A stretch of DNA of 64,000 nt, taken from assembly GCA_038238185.1 (NCBI GenBank), contig JBBRXY010000001.1, forward strand, positions 27,161 through 91,160, written 5' to 3'. This stretch comes from DATAQC01 sp038238185 (lineage in GTDB: Bacteria; Actinomycetota; Acidimicrobiia; Acidimicrobiales; AC-14). The position numbers and the translations under genes were made by a program. The notes under the pieces are model-generated. The model was not told the origin of the DNA. It searched no databases and saw nothing but the letters and a program-made list of their open reading frames with translations. Within the stretch, counting starts at the first letter, position 1, and each line of letters opens with the position of its first letter. Shown one piece after another: positions 9,401-17,412 of this stretch.

Positions 9401-11278
9401 GGGTCCATCGAGCACTTCGGCGACCTCGACGACGTGGCCAGTGCCGCCTACGAGATGGGCCGGGTCCTCAAGCCGGGCGGCGTGCTCACCCTCTCCACCG
9501 AGATTCGCCTCGGCGGACCGCCAGGGGGCATCGGCTGGCCCGGCCTCACCCTGTTGTTCTCGATCGAGAACCTGCAACGCTTCATCGTGGACGCCAGTGG
9601 GCTCGAGCCCGTCGACGAGCTCGATTCAGACGTGTCCGACGAGACGCTGTCGGTCCGGCGCGACCTCACTCTGGCCATCACCCAACACCTGGCGGCCACG
9701 AGCGCGGGCGAACAGCGCGAGGAGTACGCGGCCTGGGACTTCCCCCACATCGTCCTCGTGCACGAGGGCTACGTCTTCACCTCGGTACACCTGGCCCTGC
9801 GCAAATCCGACGACTACCCCCAGGTGCCCAACGCCTGGGCCAGGCCGTCCGCAGCCACCATCGCCGCCATCGCCGACCACAACCGCAGCCTGATCCGAGA
9901 GACGGTGGCGTCGACCAAGGCATCCGTCATGCCGGCCGCTCCCGAGCCCCGGCCGGCCGTCGCCACCGCGTCGATGCCCGAAGCCGAACAGCTGCACGCC
10001 ATGGGCCTGCACCTGTCGATGATCAGCGACGACTACGCCGAGATCGAAGAGCAGATGACCGACCTCGACCGCCACCTGAACGACGTCGATCGCCAGGTGG
10101 CGGCGATGGGGACCTCGATCGACAGGACCCGCCAGCCCCGCGATCTCCTCACGCTGCGCGCCGAGGAACTGGAACGTTGGAGCGAGCTCGTCGGCGAAAG
10201 CCACACCGGATCCGACGACCTCGGCGCCGCCGGGCCCGGCCACGACGTCGCACGCACGTGGACCTCATCGCGGGTGGTGATCGAGGGCGGTCCGCAGTTC
10301 GACGTCGTCATCGACCCCGCGGTCGGCGATCAGGTGACCTTGGCGCTCTCCCAGGGTTATAGCGTCGACCAGGCACTCGTGAGCCTCATGCTCAGCCTCA
10401 TCGAGGCCGGCGGCAAGGTTCTCGACCTCGGTGCCCACGTGGGTACCTTCTCGCTGGCCGCGGCGGCCGTGGGGGCCCAGTCGCTGGCCATCGAGGCTTC
10501 TCCGCAGAACGCCGCCCTGTTGCGGGCGAGTGCCGCCCGAAACGGGTTCGCCAATGTCACCGTGGTGGAGGCCGTGGCGTCCGACTCGTCCGGTACGGTT
10601 CGATTCCACGCCCACGGGCCGTGGGGCCAGGTGTCGGTCGCCGACGACGAGTCCGACGCCGACGGCATCGTGACCACGGTGGCTGCGGTCACGATCAGTG
10701 ACCTCGTGCAGACCTTCGGTTGGTCTCCCCTCTCGTTCGTCAAGATGGACGTCGAGGGCTGGGAACTGCAGGTGCTCGAGGGAATGCGCGAGATCCTCGG
10801 CACTCCCCAGGCACCGCCCCTGCTGTACGAGTGCAACGGCCACACGTTGTGGCCCTACGGAGCCACACCCGAGGACCTGATCGCCACGGTCGAAGGACTC
10901 GGATACACCAGCTACATGGTCGATCAGGGCCGGCTCATCCCAGTCACCTCCGACGAGTTCCAGCCGCAGACCCTCGTCGACTATCTCGCCGTCAAGCAGG
11001 ATCTCACCGCCCTCAGTGGCTGGACTATCGAGCCTCCCCTCGACTTCGAGGAACGGGTGGCCCGCATCGTCGTCGACGGCAGCCACGCCAACCACAATCA
11101 CCGCGTGTTCATGGGTAGGGCCCTGCAGCGAGCCGCCCCCGAGATCACCGCCCATCCGTCCATCGTCGAGCTCCTCGAAAGACTTCGGGATGACCCGGTC
11201 GACGACGTCCGCGCCGTGGTCGCGGCCTGGGCACCCGGCGCCATGGCCTCATCGGAAGGCGGCCCACCATGCACATGA
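6422..11278 (+). CDS. Giant fusion: GT4 + GT4 + SAM methyltransferase + FkbM methyltransferase
   Basis: A 1618-residue multidomain enzyme. Residues 1-395 are a GT4 glycosyltransferase with the motif EGFGLPVVEAMKCGAPV. Residues 420-815 are a second GT4-like domain whose corresponding motif (LRLPTTTHMSAALIRAIAAG) lacks the usual glutamate. Residues 849-1131 are a class I SAM methyltransferase (LGVAAGAEDT as motif I) related to the gene at 13736-15088. A predicted coiled coil covers about 1185-1240. Residues 1295-1505 are an FkbM methyltransferase (VLDLGAHVGTFS, VKMDVEGWE). It probably extends and methylates the surface glycan. GGGGATCGC precedes the ATG; the start is 32 bases from the divergent methyltransferase. 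The gene overlaps the next one by 10 bases. Confidence 0.88.
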   Translation: MRIGIDYRILAVGRELFYRGIPRYTQQQLRAVLDIDTSNEYVLLCNTGNDLSMIDPHIRRAPNVSIESYLADAPGVPPLGDAATMLREAERYSEWVSRQKLDLFHVTAPFLFERPVLVDFDVCPMVASFYDLIPLIFPAQYLSGWWREQYLRTAAFLGHATRMIAISAAAKTDAATFLGFPSDLIDIAWPIADDCFGPLPTTQVAEVVGALRRRVPLPDQYVLTVSHLHHTKNLGVLLRAYSMLPPALRAELPLVVCCHLDDHGMAHLRRKAGQLGVADDLVLTGLVSDAELTVLYNAATIVVHPSRYEGFGLPVVEAMKCGAPVVTTTASSMPEAGGDAARYVDPDDAHGFAVAIQELHADPGRRQTMSERGLAHVARFDKRQLAEHTVESYRAAVTPAPGKESRAGGRSGGRADLASGRPRLAVWTPLPPQQSGISDYSVELLGRLRQFYDIEVFVDDGCLPPLSLLTQYRIEHFTAFERRHGQAPFDAFLYQMGGSLFHVYMYDALRAHPGVVVLHDLTWSHVLYTLGYDADDFEEFRDQLVALEGVAARDAFDALQALDPLERGPLMERFLAEHRMLGDIVENSLAQIVHVTDAAVELERCYDNARVFTVPMGVADPGQLHGSDQNRQTRSRLGVSGDAFVIGTFGIVHPTKRLEECVRALPSLVEVRPDSLLIVVGRALDEGFVPRLCQLAESLGVSANLRFLGHVSRVAFDKYMMACDVIVNLRLPTTTHMSAALIRAIAAGRPLIVTDLPEWRDIPDDVALRVPVGMDETGPLAAHLARLASDTDLRTHMSAAARRFYETHGTLDAMAARYVDVLDMSGANAVSGKRTSTGRTPPVTPLRFNKVCEIEDFARPELVDVMRDVCAYKLPHLPSGFPAGAEHRKDWEVAMAVRTLRELGALHRDATILGVAAGAEDTSFFLTREAKQVFATDRYLASGDWEPTAPLSMLIQAQDVAPYEFESNRLVVQHMDGRYLNYPDDTFDGIYSSGSIEHFGDLDDVASAAYEMGRVLKPGGVLTLSTEIRLGGPPGGIGWPGLTLLFSIENLQRFIVDASGLEPVDELDSDVSDETLSVRRDLTLAITQHLAATSAGEQREEYAAWDFPHIVLVHEGYVFTSVHLALRKSDDYPQVPNAWARPSAATIAAIADHNRSLIRETVASTKASVMPAAPEPRPAVATASMPEAEQLHAMGLHLSMISDDYAEIEEQMTDLDRHLNDVDRQVAAMGTSIDRTRQPRDLLTLRAEELERWSELVGESHTGSDDLGAAGPGHDVARTWTSSRVVIEGGPQFDVVIDPAVGDQVTLALSQGYSVDQALVSLMLSLIEAGGKVLDLGAHVGTFSLAAAAVGAQSLAIEASPQNAALLRASAARNGFANVTVVEAVASDSSGTVRFHAHGPWGQVSVADDESDADGIVTTVAAVTISDLVQTFGWSPLSFVKMDVEGWELQVLEGMREILGTPQAPPLLYECNGHTLWPYGATPEDLIATVEGLGYTSYMVDQGRLIPVTSDEFQPQTLVDYLAVKQDLTALSGWTIEPPLDFEERVARIVVDGSHANHNHRVFMGRALQRAAPEITAHPSIVELLERLRDDPVDDVRAVVAAWAPGAMASSEGGPPCT

Positions 11279-12405
11279 CCTCCTACGCCCAGAACGGGGA
11301 GGACGTGGTCCTCGACCGCCTCTTCGCTCGTGGCATCGCCGGCTTCTACATCGACATCGGGGCCCACGATCCGACCCATCTCTCCATCACGCGCCACTTC
11401 TACGATCTGGGGTGGCACGGGATCAACGTGGAACCGGCAACCCTGGCGTTCGAGCGCCTGGCGGCGGCGCGCACACGCGACATCAACATCAACACCGGGG
11501 TCGCCGACGAAGACGGCAAGCTCACCTTCTACGAAGCCACTCCCGAATCGGGGCTGTCCACCTTCGACCCGGAACAGGCGAAGTCCCACATCGAGGCGGG
11601 CACACCACTGGTCGAGCGGACGGTCCCCGTCACCACTCTCGCCCACATCTGCGAAGAGCACGTCGACGGCACGATCGACTTCCTCACGGTCGACGTGGAG
11701 GGTTATGAAGGACCGGTGCTGCGGGGCGGCGACTGGACGCGCTGGCGCCCGCGGGTAGTGGTCGTCGAGGCCACCCGGCCCGGCACCACGATTCCCACCC
11801 ATGAGGAATGGGAGCCGGTGCTCCTCGATGCCGATTACCTCCTCGCCACCTTCGACGGGCTGAACCGCTACTACGTTCGCAACGAGGACGCCGACCTGGT
11901 GGAGGCCCTCAAGATACCGGCCAACGTTCTCGACGATTTCATCCCGTACCACCTCTCCCGTCAGATCGAGGCGGCGAACGGCCGGGCCCAGTCGGCCCAG
12001 CACGAGCTGGCCGCCACCCGGGCCCTGAACCAGGCCTTCCTGGCCGAGTCCAGTGCGTTCCGCCACCAGATCGCCTTCCTCCACGCCGAGTACAAGCGCC
12101 TCGAGGTCCAGTACCGCGAGCTCGAGTTCGCCTTCATGGCCGGCAAAACGCAGTACGAGGTGGTGCGGACGATGCTCAGCGACGTCCGGGGCCGCTACGA
12201 GCAGCTGGGTCACGAGATGGCCGGCGCCCTGGCCCAGGTGCGCGCCACCCAGGAGATGCTGGAGGGTGTGGCGGGCGCGGGCCTGGCGGTGGCCCGCCGG
12301 CTCAGCCGCCTGTCCCAGCGGTACCCACAGGCCGGATCGCTGGCCAAGTCCTCGCTCCGGGGGGCACGCGACCTGAAGCGGCGGCTGCCGATCCCGCCCC
12401 GCTGA
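11269..12405 (+). CDS. FkbM-family methyltransferase with C-terminal coiled coil
   Basis: A 378-residue protein. Residues 1-200 are an FkbM methyltransferase: SYAQNGEDVVLDRLF at the N-terminus, FYIDIGAHDP as SAM motif I and FLTVDVEGYE as the acidic motif. Residues about 220-345 are almost entirely charged heptad-like sequence, a long predicted coiled coil, followed by a basic tail. FkbM enzymes with a coiled-coil tail are common in glycan loci, where the coil may act as a scaffold or length gauge; that role is inference here. Start is ATG at 11269, or ATG at 11275 two codons later; either overlaps the end of the upstream gene. Confidence 0.85.
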   Translation: MHMTSYAQNGEDVVLDRLFARGIAGFYIDIGAHDPTHLSITRHFYDLGWHGINVEPATLAFERLAAARTRDININTGVADEDGKLTFYEATPESGLSTFDPEQAKSHIEAGTPLVERTVPVTTLAHICEEHVDGTIDFLTVDVEGYEGPVLRGGDWTRWRPRVVVVEATRPGTTIPTHEEWEPVLLDADYLLATFDGLNRYYVRNEDADLVEALKIPANVLDDFIPYHLSRQIEAANGRAQSAQHELAATRALNQAFLAESSAFRHQIAFLHAEYKRLEVQYRELEFAFMAGKTQYEVVRTMLSDVRGRYEQLGHEMAGALAQVRATQEMLEGVAGAGLAVARRLSRLSQRYPQAGSLAKSSLRGARDLKRRLPIPPR

Positions 12406-12415
12406 GCGCGTCGCC

Positions 12416-13717
12416 TTGGACACGCCCTCGACGGCTACGCCGACCCCCGTGGCCGGCGTAGCCGTCTCGGCCGACCAACCCCGGGTCGTCGTCCCGGCTC
12501 TCGACGGCTTCCGCGGCCTGGCCGCCCTCACTGTGGTCCTGTACCACGTGGTCTACGGGTCGGGCCTGCCGTCGCTCGGGAACGGCGGGCTGCGCAACGT
12601 CTTCGTGTCCGGGTACATGGGCGTGGACTTCTTCTTCGTCATCAGCGGGTTCGTGCTCTTCCTCCCCACTGTCCTCAACGCCGGTCGCTTCGGCCAGGTC
12701 CGGGCCTACGGCATCCGGCGTGCCGCCCGGATCATCCCGGCCTACTACGTCGTCCTGGTGGCCGCCGTGGTGCTCCAGCCCTTGGTGAGCGCCAAGAGCA
12801 CCGTGCTGCCCTGGGAGAGCGGCGCCGGCGCCTTCTCGTTCCTGCTGCACCTGTCATTCCTGCAACACACCGTGGGGCTGCTCCGCCTGTACCCGGAGGG
12901 GTTCCTGGTGCTCGGAGTGGTGTGGACGCTCACCTTGGAGGTCATGTTCTACATAACCCTCCCCTTCGTCGCTTCCTGGTACTTCCGTCACCCCTTCATC
13001 GGCTTCGCCATCGCCTTCGGCGTCTCGATGGCCTGGAAGCTGACAGTGGTGCACACGTCGTTCTCGGTGGGGTGGCTTCCCGCCACCGAATCGCCCACCC
13101 TGCTCCGGCTCATCCTGGTGACCCAGTTCCCCACGTTCCTCGCCCAGTTCGCCGCAGGGATGACGGCGGCGTGGCTGTTCGTGCAATGGCGCACCGCCAA
13201 ACAGGCCTGGGTCCCGTGGGTCGCGGTCAGCGTCCAGGTCGTCGCCGCGGTGGCGGTCGTGTGGGGGCTGCGTACCGCCGGCATCCACGATCTCACGGCC
13301 ACTGTGGGCACCTACGACCACTGGACAGGCACGCTGCCCGTTGCCCTGGCCTTCGCCGTGCTCATGCTCGCCACCGTGCTGGCGCCCCGGTGGGCACAGT
13401 CCCCCGTCGCCAACCCCGCCTCCCGGGGCTTGGGCGACATCAGCTACGGCGTCTACCTCTGGCACCTCCTGATCATCGGCTTCGCCATCACCACCCTGGG
13501 CTTCGACCAGAACGCCACCACTGCGGCGTTCCTGAGCATGCTCGCCCTCACCCTGGTCGGCTCGATCGGGCTCGGCACTTTATCGCTGCTCTTCGTGGAA
13601 CGACCGTGTATCCGTTGGGCACGCCGGTGCTCCCGACGGATCGACAAAAGACGGCAACGCCGCCCTCCCGATGGGCCCGAAACCGTCGACGCAGTCACCC
13701 CGGCAAACGCTTGGTGA
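12416..13717 (+). CDS. Membrane O-acyltransferase (acyltransferase-3 / OafA-like)
   Basis: A 433-residue polytopic membrane protein with the Acyl_transf_3 signature: PALDGFRGLAALTVVLYHV, with the catalytic-type histidine, then GVDFFFVISGFVL, and about ten hydrophobic helices. Such proteins O-acylate (usually O-acetylate) exported sugars. TTG is the likely start, ten bases after the upstream stop. The C-terminal 40 residues are basic and cytoplasmic. Its place at the end of the plus-strand run suggests late decoration of the same glycan. It converges on the methyltransferase gene 18 bases away, with no hairpin visible between them. Confidence 0.85.
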   Translation: MDTPSTATPTPVAGVAVSADQPRVVVPALDGFRGLAALTVVLYHVVYGSGLPSLGNGGLRNVFVSGYMGVDFFFVISGFVLFLPTVLNAGRFGQVRAYGIRRAARIIPAYYVVLVAAVVLQPLVSAKSTVLPWESGAGAFSFLLHLSFLQHTVGLLRLYPEGFLVLGVVWTLTLEVMFYITLPFVASWYFRHPFIGFAIAFGVSMAWKLTVVHTSFSVGWLPATESPTLLRLILVTQFPTFLAQFAAGMTAAWLFVQWRTAKQAWVPWVAVSVQVVAAVAVVWGLRTAGIHDLTATVGTYDHWTGTLPVALAFAVLMLATVLAPRWAQSPVANPASRGLGDISYGVYLWHLLIIGFAITTLGFDQNATTAAFLSMLALTLVGSIGLGTLSLLFVERPCIRWARRCSRRIDKRRQRRPPDGPETVDAVTPANAW

Positions 13718-13735
13718 GCTCTCAGGCTCGAGCCG

Positions 13736-15088
13736 TCAAGGAGTCCGGGGAGCAATGAGCCGCACCCATCGCACGGCCACCCCGACACGATCCTCGCCCT
13801 CGGCGAACGGGGCCGGTGGTTGCGGCGTCCGCAACGATATACGGGTGAACGGACGGACCGAGGCGTAGCTCGCCGGCACCACCCCCCGAACGAGGGTGCC
13901 CTCGTCGTGGGTCACGCGCTCGACACTAATCGGCAGCCCGTTGACCTCCACCCGCAGGTCTTCCAGAACCGAGGGGCTGACGGCGGCAACCACCAGGACC
14001 TCGACGGTGGTGCGCGGGGACACCAGGATCTGCAGGTCGATCGATGCGTCACGCCCGGGGCCCGTCCACCGGGCCGCGCCGGAAGGCGAGTGGTGGGGTG
14101 CGTACCACCCGGCGCCACTGAAGGGAGCCTGATCGAGCGCCACCGCATGGGTCCCGGTCAGCGGGGTGCTCAGGCGGGACCGCTCCCGGTCGCGAGACGA
14201 CGAAGGCGCGCCGCCCGGTGCCTCGTCCTTCTGCAGTGCCAGTTGGATGCTGGTGAACACGAAGTCGTCGATCCCCATGACGATGTGCGGGAAGTGGCGG
14301 TAGTCGAGCTTGTGGGTGAACCACCCGCCGTCGCGATCGCACTGGGCCAGCTGCTGGGCCACCACATCGGCTACGTCGGTCTTCGAGCCGACGGTGGCGT
14401 CGGAGACCGACAGGTCGAGCGGCGATACCAGGTGCCACGCCCGGTCGCCGATGAGGCGCGAGGCGAGCTCGTCGGCATCGAAGAGGAGGCACCCCGGCAG
14501 GCCCGGGGAGGGCCCGGCCAGACGGAACTCCGTGGAGACGGCGCAGACGCCGCCAGGACGCAGGACGCGGAACATCTCGTCCATGCTCCGCTCCACCTCC
14601 GGGTGACCGCCGAAGTGTTCGATGGAGCTGCCCGAGAACACCCCGTCGAATGTCTCGTCCTCATACTGGAGATCGAGCGCGTCCATGTGCTGTACGACCA
14701 GGCGGCGGGGATTCCACGCGAAGGGCCAGTGCTGATACGGGTCGGTCATCATGGATTCGTGTCCGAACGGCTCCCAGTCGCCGCTGGCCAGGTAGAGGTC
14801 GGTGGCGAACACCCGACGAGCGAAGCGGGTGAGATGGAAGACCAGGGGTTCGTTTCCGGCGGCCACGCCCAGGAACTCGGACCGGCCGTCGAGGAGGCCG
14901 TGGGCCGCGAAGGCCCGGATCGCCATGGCCGCCTCCCAGTCCTTACGGTTCTCGCGGCCGAGGGGAAAGGCGTCGCCGAATCGAGCCACCTCGTGGGCGA
15001 ACACCTCCCGGATCACCGGATACAGGTCGGGGTGGGAGAAGTCCTCCAGGTTGCAGATCTTGTTGTGACTGAGCTCCGGTACCGGCAC
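13736..15088 (-). CDS. SAM methyltransferase with the shared C-terminal accessory domain
   Basis: A 450-residue protein. Residues about 8-295 are a class I methyltransferase beginning NKICNLEDFSHPDLYPV, with LGVAAGNEPL as SAM motif I and FSGSSIEHFGG as the post-II region. This domain aligns along its length with residues 849-1131 of the giant fusion at 6422-11278. Residues about 315-450 repeat the accessory module of the FkbM enzyme at 5010-6389 (GAGWYAPH, RWTGPGRDASIDL, SPSVLEDLRVEVN). The GTG at 15088 is chosen because homology to the fusion protein starts a few codons later; the frame stays open further upstream, where a plus-strand gene is more credible. The acceptor is presumably a surface glycan. 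Confidence 0.82.
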   Translation of the reverse strand: MPVPELSHNKICNLEDFSHPDLYPVIREVFAHEVARFGDAFPLGRENRKDWEAAMAIRAFAAHGLLDGRSEFLGVAAGNEPLVFHLTRFARRVFATDLYLASGDWEPFGHESMMTDPYQHWPFAWNPRRLVVQHMDALDLQYEDETFDGVFSGSSIEHFGGHPEVERSMDEMFRVLRPGGVCAVSTEFRLAGPSPGLPGCLLFDADELASRLIGDRAWHLVSPLDLSVSDATVGSKTDVADVVAQQLAQCDRDGGWFTHKLDYRHFPHIVMGIDDFVFTSIQLALQKDEAPGGAPSSSRDRERSRLSTPLTGTHAVALDQAPFSGAGWYAPHHSPSGAARWTGPGRDASIDLQILVSPRTTVEVLVVAAVSPSVLEDLRVEVNGLPISVERVTHDEGTLVRGVVPASYASVRPFTRISLRTPQPPAPFAEGEDRVGVAVRWVRLIAPRTP

Positions 15089-15154
15089 GGCGCGAAGATA
15101 GCCGTGCGCAACGCCGTGCCCCCCTTCGTCCCCTTGTGAACGCACTCGCGGAAG

Positions 15155-15445
15155 TTGGAGAGGGGCAGGTACGGGTTGGTGATCTTCGTCCGGGGAGCAA
15201 ACTTTGGATCGCTGCTCTCGCTCACGCCGCCGGCGTCGTGGGAGGATCGTCGCTTGGCCGAATGGTACGAATCCTTCTTCGATGGGCTGGCCACGGGCGT
15301 GTGGCGCACCCTCGTCCCCGCCGAGGCCTCCGACGCTCAGGCGGCCTTCCTCGTCGGTCAGCTCGGCGGCGGCAGTGACGGTGCTCGGCGACTGCTCGAC
15401 GAAGTCGGTGCCGGTCGCTGCAGGATCACCGCCCGAAGAACCTGA
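15155..15445 (+). CDS. Small hypothetical protein
   Basis: A 96-residue frame with the credible segment SWEDRRLAEWYESFFDGLATGVWRTL split over residues about 26-52, then a Gly/Ala-rich stretch. No membrane helix or known motif. Support is contextual: its TGA at 15443-15445 sits inside the GAGGAGA ribosome-binding site of the next gene, as in a translationally linked pair. The TTG start is weak and other starts are possible. The minus-strand frame over the same bases looks like shadow sequence. I cannot assign a family. Confidence 0.45.
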   Translation: MERGRYGLVIFVRGANFGSLLSLTPPASWEDRRLAEWYESFFDGLATGVWRTLVPAEASDAQAAFLVGQLGGGSDGARRLLDEVGAGRCRITARRT

Positions 15446-15455
15446 GGAGACGAGC

Positions 15456-15734
15456 GTGCCCGGCACAGAACCACGCAGGCCCGAAGCCCTGACCGACTCG
15501 GAACGTGAGGTGCTTCATCGCGCCCACCAGCGCCTGCGGAACACCTCCCAGGCCCTGGAGGCCCTGGTGGCCACCGACCCCATCCGAGGCCGCTGGGCGC
15601 CCGAGCCGGCACCCGCCGAGGCCCTGCAGGCGGCGAGGATCGAGTTGGCCAAGGCCTACGAGGCGCTCGAACGGCACAACGACGACCTCGTCGACTGGGG
15701 CGCGACGCCGAAGCAACCCGACGATGGGTCGTAG
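15456..15734 (+). CDS. Small alpha-helical hypothetical protein
   Basis: A 92-residue, acidic, alanine-rich protein (PGTEPRRPEALTDSEREVLH at the start). It looks all-helical and cytoplasmic with no cysteines or membrane segment. GTG at 15456 is chosen because GAGGAGA lies six bases upstream; the longer open frame has poor composition. The gene overlaps the next one: ATG at 15724 precedes its own stop at 15734. No family recognised; it presumably works with the helical protein encoded downstream. Confidence 0.6.
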   Translation: MPGTEPRRPEALTDSEREVLHRAHQRLRNTSQALEALVATDPIRGRWAPEPAPAEALQAARIELAKAYEALERHNDDLVDWGATPKQPDDGS

Positions 15735-16644
15735 CACTCCCGAACCCGAGCTGGCCGAGGCGACCGAGGAGCTCTACAGACTCGACCCCGCCGACTTCGT
15801 GCCCGCCCGCAACACCCTCGTTCGTCGCCTGCGCGCGAACGGACAGCGTGACCTGGCCCGGAGCGTGGCCGACCTTCGTCGTCCTAGCCCGGCCGCCTGG
15901 GCGGTCAACCAGCTGGCCCGCCGGCATCGAGAGGCGCTGAATGACCTACTTCGCCTGGGCGATACGCTGCGGCGGGCCCAGACCCAGACGCTCGCCGGCG
16001 CCGATGCGGGCCTCCTTCGCCAGGCCGGCCGCGCCCGTCGTGAAGCGGTTGCCTCCCTCGCCGACTCCGCCGTCAACCTCCTAGCCGAGCGAGGCCAGGG
16101 AGGCGCTCACCACACCGAGATCGCGGCCACGCTGGAAGCGGCGAGCCTCGACCCGCAGGCCGGCGCCGAGGCGTCCGAGGGCCGGCTGACCTCGGCCCTG
16201 GAACCGCCGTCGGGGTTCGGCGATCTCGATCCAGACGTCGACCATCCGACGGCCGACCCCCAGCGGCCCGAGCCCTCCGAACCGGATCCCTCTGCGGCCG
16301 AGGCGGATCCGTCGGCGACCAAAGCCGTCGTGGCGCTGGCCGAGGCCGAACGGGTCGCGTCTACGACCGCCAAGCGGGCGTCCGACCTGTCCGAGAAGGC
16401 TCGCCAGGCGACCGCTCTGGCTGCGCGCCGCCAGCAGGAGGTCGCCGACGCCGAGGCCGACGAAGCCCAGCTGCAGCGTGACCTCGACGAGGCGCGGGGT
16501 CGAGTGGCGGCTGGCCGTCGAAGCGCGGATCGAGCCCAGAAGGCCGCCGAGTCGGCCGACGCAGCGGCCGCCGAGGCCGCCGAACGTCGCCGTGGCGCCG
16601 ACCAGCGTGTGGCCGAGCTGCGCGCCCACGACGGATGCGCCTGA
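15724..16644 (+). CDS. Long alpha-helical / coiled-coil hypothetical protein
   Basis: A 306-residue protein. Residues about 1-130 contain the recognisable segment RRPSPAAWAVNQLARRHREA, which I know from uncharacterised actinobacterial proteins. Residues about 150-205 are Pro/Glu/Asp-rich and probably disordered. Residues 205-300 are an Ala/Glu/Arg-rich coiled coil of about 95 residues. There is no signal peptide, so it is cytoplasmic. The ATG overlaps the end of the previous gene. Function unknown. A short inverted repeat (AGAACC...GGTTCT, 16644-16664) overlaps the stop and could end transcription towards the converging gene. Confidence 0.7.
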   Translation: MGRSTPEPELAEATEELYRLDPADFVPARNTLVRRLRANGQRDLARSVADLRRPSPAAWAVNQLARRHREALNDLLRLGDTLRRAQTQTLAGADAGLLRQAGRARREAVASLADSAVNLLAERGQGGAHHTEIAATLEAASLDPQAGAEASEGRLTSALEPPSGFGDLDPDVDHPTADPQRPEPSEPDPSAAEADPSATKAVVALAEAERVASTTAKRASDLSEKARQATALAARRQQEVADAEADEAQLQRDLDEARGRVAAGRRSADRAQKAAESADAAAAEAAERRRGADQRVAELRAHDGCA

Positions 16645-16662
16645 GAACCGCCGACGGGGGTT

Positions 16663-16848
16663 CTATGCGCTCTGGCTGAACGCCGGCCCGAGGAGCGACC
16701 GGAGATGCTCCAGGACCGCCGGCACCAAGGTGTTGTCGTGACCGCGAGGACACCGGGAGTGAAAGAAGGCCTCGTGGGGCGGGGGAGGAACCAGGTCGGC
16801 GAGCAGCCAGCAGGTCGGGCAGGGAACGACCTGGTCGTCGGGGCCCAT
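16663..16848 (-). CDS. Small CPxC-containing (zinc-ribbon-like) protein
   Basis: A 61-residue protein: CPTC at residues 10-13 and CPRGH at 33-37 give a CxxC...CxxxH arrangement that could bind one metal ion. The rest is a helix of about 20 residues. Its ATG overlaps the stop of the gene upstream on the same strand by one base (ATGA), which is the main reason to call it rather than overlapping frames. It has no membrane segment. Probably a small metal-binding accessory protein; no family assigned. Confidence 0.6.
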   Translation of the reverse strand: MGPDDQVVPCPTCWLLADLVPPPPHEAFFHSRCPRGHDNTLVPAVLEHLRSLLGPAFSQSA

Positions 16849-17192
16849 CACAACACCTCGTCGCCGCGACCGAGTGGCCCGCCGGGCGTAGTCGACGCTC
16901 GGCTGTCGTCGGCTTCTTCGGTGTGGAACTCGACAGGGAAGACGGCGTCGACCGCAGCCTGAGCGACGGCATTGTCGATCAGGTCGGTGGGCGACTCGCC
17001 GGTGAGGGCGCCCAGAGCGAGGGCCAGGGCGGCCATCTCCCCGGCTTCCCGGCCGGCTGCGAACCCGGCGCGGTACTCGACCGACGGCGCCTCCGGCTCG
17101 ACCTTGCCCGCCAGCTGCCGGCGAGCGGCAGCGTTTTGGAGCAGGCCGCGGCACAGCGCCTCCAGCTCGACGTCGGTATGGGTTGCTCCCAT
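16848..17192 (-). CDS. Hypothetical protein, alanine-rich
   Basis: A 114-residue acidic protein, mainly helical, with a Gly/Ala-rich middle (AGFAAGREAGEMAALALALG) that is too interrupted by charge to be a clear membrane helix. A good ribosome-binding site (GGAGGT, nine bases from the ATG) and a promoter-like region with a spaced inverted repeat lie upstream. It is translationally coupled to the CPTC protein downstream. Function unknown. Confidence 0.6.
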   Translation of the reverse strand: MGATHTDVELEALCRGLLQNAAARRQLAGKVEPEAPSVEYRAGFAAGREAGEMAALALALGALTGESPTDLIDNAVAQAAVDAVFPVEFHTEEADDSRASTTPGGPLGRGDEVL

Positions 17193-17213
17193 GCCACTAC
17201 CTCCAGAACGTCT

Positions 17214-17265
17214 CTAGATGTCCTGTACATAGAGTAGCGCGACCTCCTTCAAAAGTTACATCTAG
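17214..17265. promoter_or_regulatory. Spaced inverted repeat between divergent genes (candidate operator)
   Basis: CTAGATGT at 17214-17221 is repeated perfectly in inverse orientation as ACATCTAG at 17258-17265; the half-site centres are 44 bp apart, about four helical turns. Between them is a shorter dyad, ATGTCCTGTACAT (17218-17230). On the minus strand TATGTA within this interval could be a -10 element for the gene starting at 17192. The arrangement suggests a repressor that binds as two dimers. The identity of any regulator is unknown. Confidence 0.4.
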
Positions 17266-17412
17266 TTGCGGCGGGCACTCATTGTCGGCACCGGACACGG
17301 GCGCGATACTGGGTTCAAGAAGCGATTGTGCGGGTTTGCTTCCGGCGCTACCGACGATTCGTCGCCTGTCGCCCAGCGTCTCGCTCGCCCTCCCCTAGAC
17401 AGGCGGTACCCA

